Of a stretch of 64,000 bases of DNA, positions 17,775 to 27,208 are shown in pieces. The notes beneath the pieces are model-generated. The model was given only the letters and a program-made list of their open reading frames with translations. It searched no databases and was not told where the DNA came from. Origin of the DNA: an uncultured Bacteroidota bacterium (GTDB lineage: Bacteria > Bacteroidota > Bacteroidia > NS11-12g > UBA9320); assembly GCA_937124965.1 (NCBI GenBank), contig CAKZLB010000005.1, positions 124,001-188,000 on the forward strand. Reading direction: 5' to 3'. The translations under genes were made by a program, and so were the position numbers. Position 1 is the first letter of the stretch, and each line of letters starts with the position of its first letter.

Positions 17775-19046
17775 CTACAAATGAACCTTCATTCCTAACC
17801 TTAAGCCTGTTGCCCATTGGTTTTGATGAATTTCGTAGTCTCGTTTAAACGTTGGTGTAAACGAGTATTTAAACTGAGGATTTGCAAATAATTCAATTTC
17901 TGGACTGATGTATTGAGAGATTTCTACACCACCTATTCCACTAATAAAATGTTGATTTAACAATTCAAAATCAGAACTTGGTATCCAAAAATATTTGTTG
18001 GTTTCGTAGTTGTACATAAGCACATCTGCGTGGTCTAAATAGCTGTACGAACCACCAAACTGAACGTTAATATGTAACATATCCGATATAGATATTAACC
18101 GATAACTTGCCAAAAGCGGCACCTCCATAAACGCGTAATAGTTTGAAAATGGCACCTCCTCATTCGCAGTATAGTCGACCATTTCGGGAGATTCAAAAAC
18201 ACTTTGTTTATTTAAAAATGCACTGGTTTCTGAGGTTCGAGAATCGATCACGTTTGGATCGTCTTTTTTGACAACTGTAAGTTGCTCACCATGGGATGAG
18301 TAATACAATCCTAGCTGAACACTCCACTTCTTGTTAAGATGTGCATACACATCAAAACCAGAGTAAAAATTCATAATAGCTTTGTCTTGATTATTACGAT
18401 ATTCTTTGCTTTGTCCGAAGGTATAAGCCGTTTGGTCTTCAATACGTGCAACAGAAGAAATATCGTTGTATCGTAGCTGTCTATATGAAATTCCTGGACT
18501 AAAAGATGCTCCAACGGCAAACCGCGAACGCTTGGTTTTAATATCTTGAGGAATTAAAAATTCCTTTTGTTCCATGTTAATATACCGGCCTGACTTTAAG
18601 TAATTAAACGTTCTTTCAGGTTGAATAACGCTTACTTCTATCGTCTTGAATGGTTCTCGGTTAATTTCAAAATTGTCGATTCCTGCATTTACTTTTCGAA
18701 TTCCCACTCGATTGTTTAATGGTTTCAAATCAACAGGCTCCATTCTATTATCTTCGAAATTATCCGCAACGGCATTTGATTTCTGCTTGGGGACTATGAT
18801 ATGATCAAAGTTATTTACACTAGGCACAACCACCTCATCCTTAGAAGATTCTGCCCAAGACCATAACTTGCCAATACTAAAATCAAACGATTTGAACCCT
18901 CCTGAAGAAAATTGATAAAGAATAGATAGCCCACCGATCGCAATGAACGGAATAAGAATAAACGCGCTCCATTTGATGCGTTTCTTTATCTTATTTTGAA
19001 CTATTTTTTGATTACTTCCCAAGGATGCATAATTATCAACACGCAA
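17775..19046 (-). CDS. Membrane-anchored protein with C-terminal beta-barrel-like domain
   Basis: 423 residues. A basic cytoplasmic stretch (residues 1-26, KIKKRIK) precedes one transmembrane helix (about 27-48, WSAFILIPFIAIGGLSILYQ). A low-complexity linker follows, and from ~residue 175 comes a strand-rich region like the Bacteroidota PorT/OMP_b-brl family (RFAVGASFSPGISYRQL; KWSVQLGLYYSSHGEQL; ATGLRLGMKVHL). In Bacteroidota such TM-plus-barrel proteins often sit beside ECF sigma factors, but none is next to this gene. Function unknown. It is transcribed after the antiporter gene with a 13-base gap. Confidence 0.75.
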   Translation of the reverse strand: MRVDNYASLGSNQKIVQNKIKKRIKWSAFILIPFIAIGGLSILYQFSSGGFKSFDFSIGKLWSWAESSKDEVVVPSVNNFDHIIVPKQKSNAVADNFEDNRMEPVDLKPLNNRVGIRKVNAGIDNFEINREPFKTIEVSVIQPERTFNYLKSGRYINMEQKEFLIPQDIKTKRSRFAVGASFSPGISYRQLRYNDISSVARIEDQTAYTFGQSKEYRNNQDKAIMNFYSGFDVYAHLNKKWSVQLGLYYSSHGEQLTVVKKDDPNVIDSRTSETSAFLNKQSVFESPEMVDYTANEEVPFSNYYAFMEVPLLASYRLISISDMLHINVQFGGSYSYLDHADVLMYNYETNKYFWIPSSDFELLNQHFISGIGGVEISQYISPEIELFANPQFKYSFTPTFKRDYEIHQNQWATGLRLGMKVHL

Positions 19047-19059
19047 AAGTATCTTTATA

Positions 19060-20760
19060 TTATTGGCTTACGGATTCTGCTTCAACCATTTTACCAAAAT
19101 ATGAGACTATCAAATATAGAGCAAAAGCAGCAATTGGAAACGTAATATAAAACGGAACACCAAAGCCTGCTGGAATGGTTCCAAGTGCTATAGAAACAGA
19201 CCCTACAGTAAGGGCGTAAGGCATTTGAGTTTTAACATGTTGAATGTGATCACAGTCTGCCGACAACGAACTAAGTATCGTTGTATCGCTAATAGGTGAA
19301 CAATGGTCGCCCAACACCGAACCAGCAAGCACCGCAGCAACGACATTTGCAAATATTCCAAGACTATCCGCTACGGCCATTCCATCCGCCTGGCATATAC
19401 TCCAAGTCGTAACTAAAACGATTGGATACAATATTGACATCGTCCCCCAACTAGTTCCAGTACTAAAAGCAATCCCTGCCGATAGCACAAAAACAATGGT
19501 TGGAATGAACTGTGGCATCAACGAACCTTCCGTTAATTGAGCCAAATACTCTGCGGTACCGAGAGATTCTGTAATCGCTCCGAGTGTCCAAGCTAAGGTC
19601 AGAATAATTATCGCTGGCATCATTGATTTTATTCCTTCTTCCGCCACCTGCATGGTTTTACGGACGTTTAATATCTTCCGAATTACTGTGATAAGAATTG
19701 CAACACATAATCCTCCAAATGCTCCCCACAGTAACGCATAGTAGCTATTTGCTCTACCTATTATTTCAGACAAATTTGTAAAAAATCCAAGTTCACCAGA
19801 CCAGTTGTAACCAACTAAATCGTCATACCCGTTTAATCCTGTGCTGATAAGTCCTGCCGCGGCTCCTAGAATCATCACCAAAATTGGAACTATAGCACTC
19901 CAAACAGACTCTTTATTATCTGGCACTTCATCCACCTCTCCTACTTTTGTTAATTCGGCTGATGTTTCTGTCTGACTTCTCGCCAACCGTTCGGCTTTTA
20001 ACATCGGACCGAAATCACGCTTTTTCCAAATCAAAATAAAGATGAAAAACAAGGTTAATAACGGATAAAACATATACTGAAGTGAATGAAAAAAGACAGA
20101 GTAAGCACTTCCAATTAGTTCACTTCCATTTTCAATTTTCGAAATACCATCACTGATGTAGCCCAACTCTGCTCCAATCCATGTGGTGATAAACGCAACA
20201 GCCGCTACAGGAGCAGCAGTAGAGTCTACAATGTATGCAAGCTTTTCACGGCTAATTTTTAGACGATCGGTTAGTGGGCGCATCGTATTTCCAACGACGA
20301 GTGTGTTCGCGTAATCATCGAAAAATATAGCAATTCCTAACATCCACGTCGCTAGTTGTCCGGAACGAGCCGTAGTTGCTCGTTTTGATATTTTTTTAAC
20401 CAAAGCCATCATTCCTCCGTTTTTAGAAATGATAGAAACCATAGCTCCAATCATCAGAGTAAAAAGGATAATGCTTATGTGATCGGCATTAACTAAAGAC
20501 TGCTTGAAAGCCATTGGGATTTTCAAAAACGCCCCAGCAATCGAATCGCCGGACTGCACAGCCATTAACACTAAACCGGAAAAAATTCCAATCGTTAAAC
20601 TTAGCAAAACCTCGCGTAAGATTAGCGCCAAAGCAATGGCAACCAATGGTGGTATTAAGCTTGTCCAACTAATGATCGTGGTTTCAACAACAGTTGTTTC
20701 TTGTGCAAAAACGTGAACTACAGAAATTATCAATGTTAGACACAGTCCTAAAAAACGCAT
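19060..20760 (-). CDS. NhaC-family Na+/H+ antiporter
   Basis: 566 residues with about 12 hydrophobic segments. The conserved NhaC-type segments are present: FFDDYANTLVVGNTMRPLTD near residue 150, TSWGTMSILYPIV near 445, and LGDHCSPISDTTILSSLSA near 485, with acidic residues in the membrane that are typical for cation binding. The protein should exchange Na+ (or an organic substrate, as in related lysine/malate-lactate carriers) for protons in the inner membrane. The N-terminus (MRFLGLCLTLIISVVHVFAQ) resembles a signal peptide or an extra helix. Confidence 0.9.
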   Translation of the reverse strand: MRFLGLCLTLIISVVHVFAQETTVVETTIISWTSLIPPLVAIALALILREVLLSLTIGIFSGLVLMAVQSGDSIAGAFLKIPMAFKQSLVNADHISIILFTLMIGAMVSIISKNGGMMALVKKISKRATTARSGQLATWMLGIAIFFDDYANTLVVGNTMRPLTDRLKISREKLAYIVDSTAAPVAAVAFITTWIGAELGYISDGISKIENGSELIGSAYSVFFHSLQYMFYPLLTLFFIFILIWKKRDFGPMLKAERLARSQTETSAELTKVGEVDEVPDNKESVWSAIVPILVMILGAAAGLISTGLNGYDDLVGYNWSGELGFFTNLSEIIGRANSYYALLWGAFGGLCVAILITVIRKILNVRKTMQVAEEGIKSMMPAIIILTLAWTLGAITESLGTAEYLAQLTEGSLMPQFIPTIVFVLSAGIAFSTGTSWGTMSILYPIVLVTTWSICQADGMAVADSLGIFANVVAAVLAGSVLGDHCSPISDTTILSSLSADCDHIQHVKTQMPYALTVGSVSIALGTIPAGFGVPFYITFPIAAFALYLIVSYFGKMVEAESVSQ

Positions 20761-20912
20761 CGGGAAAAATAATCAATCATGTTTAATATCGATAATTTGT
20801 TTCAACAAATTCATCTCATTAGTAAGGGTTTAGCTCATATGGTAAATAAACAAGCATTAATTAATTCTTATTCGTTTTAGGATTTTATAGTATTGCGGCA
20901 CGAAATCAGAAA

Positions 20913-22865
20913 ATGAAACGAATACTTTTAGGTTTAACTAGTGCTTTGTTGATATGCTTTAACGCATCATTGGCACAAGAGAAATTAGATACCGCATATG
21001 TTAGTGCTACTCGCGTTCAGTCAACGCTTCAAGAAAGTGGCAAAACAGTATTAATTATCACCGCTAAAGATATTGAGAGCATGCCCGTAAATACTGTCGA
21101 GGATTTGTTACAAGACTTAGCAGGTGTCAACTTAAATAGTCGTGGTGGATTTGGTGTGCAGTCGGACATAGGACTTCGTGGTAGTACTTTTTCTCAAGTA
21201 CTTGTAATGATCGACAATCAGCGTTTGAACGACGGTTTAACGGGTCACTTTAACAATAATATTCCCATTGCATTATCAGAAATCGCACGAATTGAAGTTA
21301 TCAAAGGTCCATCAGGTGTGGCATATGGAAGTGATGCGGTTGGCGGAGTTATTCATATTAAAACCAAAACGTATCTGGCTTCGCCTTCCTACAAATTTAA
21401 TTTTGGTGGAAAAGCTGCCGGTGGAGAACATGGTCTGTTAAATACCGACATGGGGCTCTACATTAATGCAAAAAAGTGGGCTTTTAGTGGTGGATTAAAA
21501 ACCATGAAATCAGATGGCCCAGAATATATCAACCCAAACTTTGGAAAAAACTCTGTTGCTGACAGCACCTATAACGCCTATTTCGATATAAAGAATTACA
21601 CCCTTTCTGGCGTCTATTTTAAAGACAACTGGAAGGTCTATTTGCGAGGCGCAGCTGACGTGCGGGAGTTTGATGCGAAGTATTTTTATACAGCTAGTTC
21701 ATTTGACGAATCTGAGGAAAGTATTCAAGCCTATTGGTTGCAGTCTGCAATTATCAATGAAGATAGTAATCAACGAACTGAATTTAACATCGGGTACAAA
21801 CATAATCAGGATACGTTTGCGTTTCTGCCAACCTCTGTTAATGGGCACACTACTACTAGATTAAACAGTACGTTAACACAATCACGACACATAAAATCAG
21901 TAAAGCTTGCCTATGGATTGCAATACGATCAGACAACCATTGAAAGTTCAGATCGAGGAAATCACGACAATTTTAGTGTTGCAGGGTTTGGACAAGCACA
22001 AATTTCGTTGACAAAATCATGGTTAGCTGTTTTAGGAGCAAGGGTTGAACACGACAATCAATATGGAACATATGTAATTCCACAAGTAACAACGACGTAT
22101 CGTTTGCCTAAAATAACATTTAGAAGCTCTATTGGACAATCGTTAAGAAACCCAGATTTTACAGAGCGATTTGTATCGTATAATATTGAACAACTTACAG
22201 CGAATCGAAACGTTGGAAATCCCGACGTAATGCCAGAGAAGTCAATTTCGGCCGATCTTTCTGCCGATTGGAAAGTTTCCAATAAATTAAAATGGACGAA
22301 CACAATCTTTATGCGGACCTCCGACAACTTGATTGATTACATTTCAACGAATTCTCGTAACATAACGAACCTTAAAAACTTATTGCCTGATACCACGTAT
22401 TTCTATACACAAAACATTTCTAAAAGTACTACACTGGGATATGAGGCAAGTATTCAATATGAGATATTTAAAACAGATTCAAGTTATTTAAACGTCAATC
22501 TAGACTATACCTTTTTGGAAACCAATAATGCAGAAAACGAAGTCTCAAAATACATTGCAAATCATCCAATTCATTCAATATCACCAAGGCTTCAGTTTCG
22601 ATACAATCGTTTTAGAGCCAGTGTTTCGAGTAATCTCATTACACGTAACCCAGAAAAAATAGAGGGAATTAATGGCGAAGTAAGGAATCAATATTTTCTA
22701 TTGAATGCACGAATTTCATACAAACCAAAATACATTCCTGCACGAATCTTTGTTGAAGGAAGAAATGTATTAAACACCGAATACCAAGAAATTTTAGGAG
22801 CAAGGATGCCTGGCAGATGGTTGTATGGAGGTGTTGTATGGAGATGGGGTGAGCTAAAACGCTAA
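20913..22865 (+). CDS. TonB-dependent outer-membrane receptor
   Basis: 650 residues: a signal peptide to ~21 (SLAQ), a plug domain (residues ~35-150: VNTVEDLLQDLAGVNLNSRG, then IARIEVIKGPSGVAYGSDAV), and a 22-strand-type barrel to the C-terminus. It lacks the carboxypeptidase-like N-terminal domain seen in the second receptor of this window. The lineage resembles siderophore/vitamin receptors (BtuB/FepA-like), but no substrate clue is present beside it. The stop overlaps the convergent CAP-protein gene by 4 bases. Confidence 0.93.
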   Translation: MKRILLGLTSALLICFNASLAQEKLDTAYVSATRVQSTLQESGKTVLIITAKDIESMPVNTVEDLLQDLAGVNLNSRGGFGVQSDIGLRGSTFSQVLVMIDNQRLNDGLTGHFNNNIPIALSEIARIEVIKGPSGVAYGSDAVGGVIHIKTKTYLASPSYKFNFGGKAAGGEHGLLNTDMGLYINAKKWAFSGGLKTMKSDGPEYINPNFGKNSVADSTYNAYFDIKNYTLSGVYFKDNWKVYLRGAADVREFDAKYFYTASSFDESEESIQAYWLQSAIINEDSNQRTEFNIGYKHNQDTFAFLPTSVNGHTTTRLNSTLTQSRHIKSVKLAYGLQYDQTTIESSDRGNHDNFSVAGFGQAQISLTKSWLAVLGARVEHDNQYGTYVIPQVTTTYRLPKITFRSSIGQSLRNPDFTERFVSYNIEQLTANRNVGNPDVMPEKSISADLSADWKVSNKLKWTNTIFMRTSDNLIDYISTNSRNITNLKNLLPDTTYFYTQNISKSTTLGYEASIQYEIFKTDSSYLNVNLDYTFLETNNAENEVSKYIANHPIHSISPRLQFRYNRFRASVSSNLITRNPEKIEGINGEVRNQYFLLNARISYKPKYIPARIFVEGRNVLNTEYQEILGARMPGRWLYGGVVWRWGELKR

Positions 22866-23851
22866 CCTCGTGCCGTGCACATTACCCAATAATAGCTGTA
22901 TGTTGAGTATGGATTGTAATGCAGTCCAACTCCTATATGGGTCGTAGCCGGATTAAACATAATAGCATAATGTCCTGGACTATGAAACCATTGCAAATAT
23001 GTATCCATCGGTAGTTTACTTCCAGCGGCAATATTCTCACCATTTGGACGACCATCAGAAGTATAAAACTTTCCGATTCGTTGGAAGGCTCCACCTATCT
23101 TGAACAGTTTTCCATCCACGCTGTCGTGTGTGCTGTGTGAGAAGTAGTTTTGATTTGCCATGTCGTAGGCATGATATCGAGCGGAGTAATTTAAGCTATT
23201 ATCCCAGCGAACTGGATTTAATCCTTTAGCGATACGTGCTTTATTGAGGATTCGCAAAACCTCTTTTTCAAACTCCGCATTATAAGCATCAATCCGTTCA
23301 TTTCCTGATGGTAATCCGTAGTACTGCCTTCTTATATACCGTGGTACTTTTAGCAGTTCTAATTCTGCAAATAACTTTAATTCCTTTTCCTCTTCAATCT
23401 CTTCTTCAGTTGGTAACTGCACTCCTGTTAAACGTTGGTACTTTAAACGAATTTGTTCCATATCGTCGTACTTTTCTTGATCGACAAAATCGTCGTAGTA
23501 CTTTTTTAGGTTGATAGCTATTTCTTCTTTGAGTTTATCTATTTGTGGTGATAAATAGGTAGCTGACTTTCCATATTTAAGTACTTTTCGTGCATACGAC
23601 GCAGCACGTGTTGTGTAGATCAAGCGTTTTTGCGGAGAAGAGTGAACTTCACTTAAAACCGCGTAATGTTTGGCTAAAAAGAAATAAGGATCTGGCTCTT
23701 TTGACTTTTTGGATTTAAGTTTTTTGGCAAACTGCAGTCCTTTTACAGAATCGCGGTCGTATTTCCGTTGAATTTTATTGTAGAGACGTTCATCCGCATT
23801 GGCACTTAAACCCAATACGGAAACAGCAACAAATGTGATAAATATCTTCAT
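22862..23851 (-). CDS. Exported CAP-domain (SCP/PR1-like) protein
   Basis: 329 residues with a signal peptide (MKIFITFVAVSVLGLSANA). Residues ~20-190 are charged and helical (many K/E/R). The C-terminal ~135 residues are a CAP domain: ILNKARIAKGLNPVRWDNSL, then ARYHAYDMANQNYFSHSTHD, GENIAAGS and SPGHYAIMFNPATTHIGVGL. The conserved His/Glu cavity residues are visible. Bacterial CAP proteins are secreted or envelope proteins of mostly unknown function; I infer nothing more. Confidence 0.9.
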   Translation of the reverse strand: MKIFITFVAVSVLGLSANADERLYNKIQRKYDRDSVKGLQFAKKLKSKKSKEPDPYFFLAKHYAVLSEVHSSPQKRLIYTTRAASYARKVLKYGKSATYLSPQIDKLKEEIAINLKKYYDDFVDQEKYDDMEQIRLKYQRLTGVQLPTEEEIEEEKELKLFAELELLKVPRYIRRQYYGLPSGNERIDAYNAEFEKEVLRILNKARIAKGLNPVRWDNSLNYSARYHAYDMANQNYFSHSTHDSVDGKLFKIGGAFQRIGKFYTSDGRPNGENIAAGSKLPMDTYLQWFHSPGHYAIMFNPATTHIGVGLHYNPYSTYSYYWVMCTARG

Positions 23852-24086
23852 GAACGTCTATACCCTTTGATTCGGAGAGGTAAAATAAAAACGAAGGAAT
23901 TGTTGGAAAAATATGTGGTGAATTGATTATTCCAAACATACCTGTCTGGCGATGTTGTTACTTCTTGTAAAACCACACTTACCAAAGCAGCTGTTTACTA
24001 TTTTCATTGAGCACAGCATTCGTTGAATCACGAAATAATCAGCTAAATCTTCGACGAAAAACCTGTGTTTCGGATTCGTGAAATGA

Positions 24087-24094
24087 TACTTTTG
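24087..24094 (+). promoter_or_regulatory. Bacteroidota -7 promoter box for marC
   Basis: TACTTTTG, a perfect TAnnTTTG, 22 bases before the MarC start codon in the only intergenic stretch upstream of it. Confidence 0.6.
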
Positions 24095-24116
24095 CCGCCT
24101 TAAAAAACGACCTGTT

Positions 24117-24689
24117 ATGTCATTTGATTTTAACGAAATAATTTCTGTAACCATGGTATTGTTTGCTGTTATCGATATACTCGGCAGCATCCCAATTATT
24201 CTGTCATTACGCGAAAAAGTTGGACATATTCAGTCTGAAAAAGCCAGTATCGTAGCCTTGGTAATTATGGTTGTTTTTCTCTTTGGAGGAAATACCATTT
24301 TAAAATTTTTAGGTGTTGATGTAAACAGCTTTGCGGTAGCTGGTTCATTTGTAATTTTCTTTTTAGCCTTGGAGATGATTTTAGGACTTCATTTATTTAA
24401 AGAAGACACACCATTAACGGCGAGTATTGTTCCGTTGGCATTTCCTTTGATAGCTGGTGCTGGAGCTCTTACGTCCCTCCTATCTCTGAGAGCCGAATAT
24501 GAGATTCAAAATATTATTGTAGGTATTGTGATTAATATTGGCTTAGTGTACCTTGTTCTGAAAAACACCAGTAAGCTTGGCAAAATATTAGGACCTGGCG
24601 GTATTGGAATCCTTCGAAAGGTATTTGGCATTGTTCTACTTGCTATTGCGGTAAAGCTGTTTGCTACGAATATTAAGGAGTTGTTTTAA
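24117..24689 (+). CDS. MarC-family integral membrane protein
   Basis: 190 residues with six hydrophobic segments, matching the usual ~200-residue MarC/UPF0056 length. Recognisable parts are FAVIDILGSIPIILSL at the N-terminus and the VPLAFPLIAGAGALTSLLSL segment near residue 105. The family is inner-membrane and of unresolved function; the old link to antibiotic resistance is not supported. It is followed immediately by a short degenerate tandem repeat. Confidence 0.9.
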   Translation: MSFDFNEIISVTMVLFAVIDILGSIPIILSLREKVGHIQSEKASIVALVIMVVFLFGGNTILKFLGVDVNSFAVAGSFVIFFLALEMILGLHLFKEDTPLTASIVPLAFPLIAGAGALTSLLSLRAEYEIQNIIVGIVINIGLVYLVLKNTSKLGKILGPGGIGILRKVFGIVLLAIAVKLFATNIKELF

Positions 24690-24790
24690 GAGTGAATAGT
24701 TGATAGTGAAGAGTGAATAGTGGAAAGTGAATAGTGAATAATGAAGAGTGAGTAATGAATAGTTAAGAGTGAACGGTGGATAGCGAGTAG
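24690..24790 (+). repeat. Degenerate short tandem repeat (GTGAATAGT-like)
   Basis: About ten degenerate, loosely 7-11 base units built around AGTGAATAGT fill the space between marC and the next gene. On the other strand they read as repeated ACTATTCACT-like units. I see no protein or RNA role. Confidence 0.8.
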
Positions 24791-24825
24791 GGATATTAGA
24801 ACCGGAGTTGTATCTTGCAAACACC

Positions 24826-25398
24826 ATGAAACTTAAAACTTCATTACTTCTGTTTCTATTAATCGGAATTGCAGTCGTTGAATGGGGATGTAATGACGAT
24901 GATACTGTTGGTTCAAATAAATATGATGTTATAGGAATCCGACAAACATCTATAAATAGCACTAGCACCCACAATCGATTAACAAGCGATACTGCGACTT
25001 GGGACTCATTTTATATAAAAATGAGCTATCAAACTATCGAATTGGCACACAATAAACTAAACTCAAATTCTAGTATTTTAAAAGCTTTATCACTCGATTC
25101 ACCCGAGTATATATGGCGGATTGATTCCATTTTTATATATGATATTTTACATCACCCATCAGACGACATAAAGGATAGAATTCATATTGTTTCTGTCAAA
25201 AACGGCAAAATAAAATCCTCTCCAACAAATTCAGGAACTCTCAATTGGCAAATTGAGGATTATTGGCATGTGCAACACTCGTTCAAATTGGCGGATCAAC
25301 CTTTAGAAGAAACTTGGCATCGCTATAAATTCGAGATTTTCGGTTCAGATTCGACGCATTTCACTGCGGTTTCTGACTCGATTTATATTCTAAAGTAA
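24826..25398 (+). CDS. Lipoprotein, first of a tandem pair
   Basis: 190 residues from the ATG at 24826. The lipoprotein signal runs to the Cys at residue 22 (context VVEWGC), followed by acidic residues NDDD. The mature part has no recognised domain but shares with the next gene a central SIFIYD segment and a C-terminal WHRYKFEIF...THFTAVSDS region. It is a paralogue of the gene starting 13 bases after its stop. The first 22 residues of the two are identical although the middle regions differ greatly. Location should be the envelope. Function unknown. Confidence 0.78.
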   Translation: MKLKTSLLLFLLIGIAVVEWGCNDDDTVGSNKYDVIGIRQTSINSTSTHNRLTSDTATWDSFYIKMSYQTIELAHNKLNSNSSILKALSLDSPEYIWRIDSIFIYDILHHPSDDIKDRIHIVSVKNGKIKSSPTNSGTLNWQIEDYWHVQHSFKLADQPLEETWHRYKFEIFGSDSTHFTAVSDSIYILK

Positions 25399-25410
25399 GT
25401 AACACGTATC

Positions 25411-25998
25411 ATGAAACTCAAAACTTCTTTGCTTCTTTTTTTACTAATCGGAATTGCTGTCGTAGAATGGGGATGTGATGATGAAAGTTCATGGGAAAAG
25501 ATGCTTAAAGAACACAGTTACTTAATTCATGGCATAAGTCAAATAGGTTTTTACCATATAAATACGGACAAAGAGCTTCCTGATTCGAACATTTGGAATT
25601 CATTTTATATAAAAGCGCAACTACAATCGCACAAACTAGGAAACATGGGGCATCACAGTTCTTCAACGAGTTTATTTGCCAGTCAATCTCCTGAACCAGC
25701 GAATATTATGTGGGATATTGATTCCATTTTTATTTATGATTATCTGGTCGACCCAAAAACAGATATAAAACATCAGTTTCATTTTGCTTCAAAACCACGT
25801 GGTGAGTTTTCTGCGTATACAATTAGTGATTTACAACAAGATCTTCGCAGTAATCATATATTCTCAGACTTTGGGTTTGATTTTAAGTTGATCGATGAAC
25901 CTCAGGAAAGTGCTTGGCACCGCTATAAATTTGAAATTTATGGTACGAATAACACGCATTTTACGGCTGTTTCAGATTCGCTGTTTATTGAAAAATGA
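25411..25998 (+). CDS. Lipoprotein, second of a tandem pair
   Basis: 195 residues, with a signal peptide identical in protein sequence to that of the preceding gene, ending in the lipobox Cys at residue 22 (WGCDDESS). The central part (residues ~25-95) aligns poorly with its paralogue. Shared segments are NSFYIK, WDIDSIFIYDYL and the C-terminal AWHRYKFEIYG...THFTAVSDS. Many codons in the identical part differ at the third position, so the duplication is not recent. No function recognised. Confidence 0.78.
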   Translation: MKLKTSLLLFLLIGIAVVEWGCDDESSWEKMLKEHSYLIHGISQIGFYHINTDKELPDSNIWNSFYIKAQLQSHKLGNMGHHSSSTSLFASQSPEPANIMWDIDSIFIYDYLVDPKTDIKHQFHFASKPRGEFSAYTISDLQQDLRSNHIFSDFGFDFKLIDEPQESAWHRYKFEIYGTNNTHFTAVSDSLFIEK

Positions 25999-26096
25999 AA
26001 CACGAATTTGTGATTGATTGTGTTTCGTGGAGTTTTTAGAACACAAACCATAGTACTCTTTATGAGAACTATTTGTGTATTTGTGGTGTCACTAAA

Positions 26097-26393
26097 ATGA
26101 ACCGAATAATAGCCAAAAAGACGTTACGTGAATTTTAGGAGAAGCATTCCGATGCTGAACAGTACCTTAAAACTTGTTATGAAACGGCAAAAAATGCCAA
26201 TTGGAAATCACCAAACGATGTTAAAGAAACGTATGTCAGTGCAACTATTTTAAAATACGGAAGAGTGGTATTTAATATTAAAGGAAATTCATATCGACTA
26301 ATCGTAACGTTTAATTTCGAAAGACAATAGGCCTTTATCAGATTTATTGGAACACATGCTGAATATGACAGAATCAATGCTGAAACAGTCTGA
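26097..26393 (+). pseudogene. Broken HigB-type toxin gene, copy 1
   Basis: Reading from the ATG at 26097, the 99 codons translate as a near full-length HigB/RelE-family mRNA interferase (RIIAKKTLREF, then EKHSDAEQYLKTCYETAKNA, VVFNIKGNSYRLIV and FIGTHAEYDRINAETV). Two in-frame TAG stops interrupt it: codon 14 (26136-26138), where relatives have Trp, and codon 78 (26328-26330). The toxin is therefore inactive unless the stops are read through. A truncated antitoxin gene follows after 2 bases. Confidence 0.85.
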
Positions 26394-26395
26394 AA

Positions 26396-26506
26396 ATGAT
26401 TAAAATGAAAATAAAACCTTTAAGAACAGATAAGGATTATACAAATGCGCTTAAACGTCTTGAAATAATTTTTGATGCCCCAAACGTTTGGTTTTATTTT
26501 TCATAG
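26396..26506 (+). pseudogene. Truncated HigA-type antitoxin fragment, copy 1
   Basis: The ATG at 26396 opens a 36-codon reading frame (KIKPLRTDKDYTNALKRLE, then IIFDAPNVW) matching the start of HigA-family antitoxins, where the sequence normally continues into an XRE helix-turn-helix domain. That domain is missing; the frame runs into the 3' end of the oppositely oriented lipoprotein gene and stops. Confidence 0.75.
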
Positions 26507-27145
26507 GATGCGTTGATATGTTAAGAGTGAGTCAGTATCTAAATATAAATTTATATTAACTAACCCATTATCTAGATTAAAATATGCAGTTGAACTATAG
26601 TTACTAATATTATCTTTCAAGTCAATTAATCCGTCTTCAGTAAACACTTTCTCACTATACCCCGTTCTATAGTTTTTATTAATAATATCCCTCTTAAAAA
26701 CACAGTTTCTATACGTTCCTGTTTCCAAATCAATCGTGTGATTATTGTCCGCCAAGCCTGTTACCAAAACTTCATCATGAATAAACGTACAAAAGATTGT
26801 TGTTCCTTGATGATTAAATAATTCAATTACAATTTTTTGATCATTCTCACTAACTAGCCGAAGAGAAACGCGTTCATATTTATCTATTGTTCGTGGGCAG
26901 TTATCATAAATCAATATATCTTCAACAAAATCTTCCTTAGTAAATAGTATTGTGTCACTTTTTCGGAATCGATCTCTTTTGAAATAAATCGAGTCGATGT
27001 TACTTATAACTTCAACATATGGCAAGTGACCTATTGGTAATGAGTAATCTTTTTCTTTACAAGGCGATGAACTATCGTTACAACCATTTAATGTGATTGC
27101 TATTAGCAAGCCAAGAACCTTAACAACCGTGTTAACTGTATCCAT
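26501..27145 (-). CDS. Lipoprotein paralogue, copy 1 of the duplicated unit
   Basis: 214 residues; a signal sequence with lipobox ending NGC (Cys at residue 22) followed by NDSSSPC. The body has conserved segments shared with copy 2: LPYVEVISNIDSIYFKRDRF, LIYDNCPRTIDKYERVSLRL and CTFIHDEVLVTGL. No recognised domain. It is 972 bases from a near-identical paralogue on the same strand. Genes beside toxin-antitoxin remnants are often passengers on mobile segments (inference). Confidence 0.75.
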   Translation of the reverse strand: MDTVNTVVKVLGLLIAITLNGCNDSSSPCKEKDYSLPIGHLPYVEVISNIDSIYFKRDRFRKSDTILFTKEDFVEDILIYDNCPRTIDKYERVSLRLVSENDQKIVIELFNHQGTTIFCTFIHDEVLVTGLADNNHTIDLETGTYRNCVFKRDIINKNYRTGYSEKVFTEDGLIDLKDNISNYSSTAYFNLDNGLVNINLYLDTDSLLTYQRIL

Positions 27146-27208
27146 AAGATGTTTTTCTTATTTTAACGTGTAAAAATATGTCTTTTGGGGAGGGTTACAA
27201 CTTAAGTT

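Noticed and set aside
24690-24790. Possible CRISPR-like array
   Set aside because: Units are about 7-11 bases and degenerate, with no spacers and no cas genes nearby.
24636-24974. Minus-strand frame coding repeated YSLLT/YSLFT units
   Set aside because: It is only the translation of the degenerate short tandem repeat after marC and runs into the lipoprotein signal region on the other strand.
26097-26393. In-frame TAG codons read as pyrrolysine or other recoding in the HigB-like gene
   Set aside because: Two stops, a truncated partner antitoxin and a frameshifted second copy all point to decay instead.
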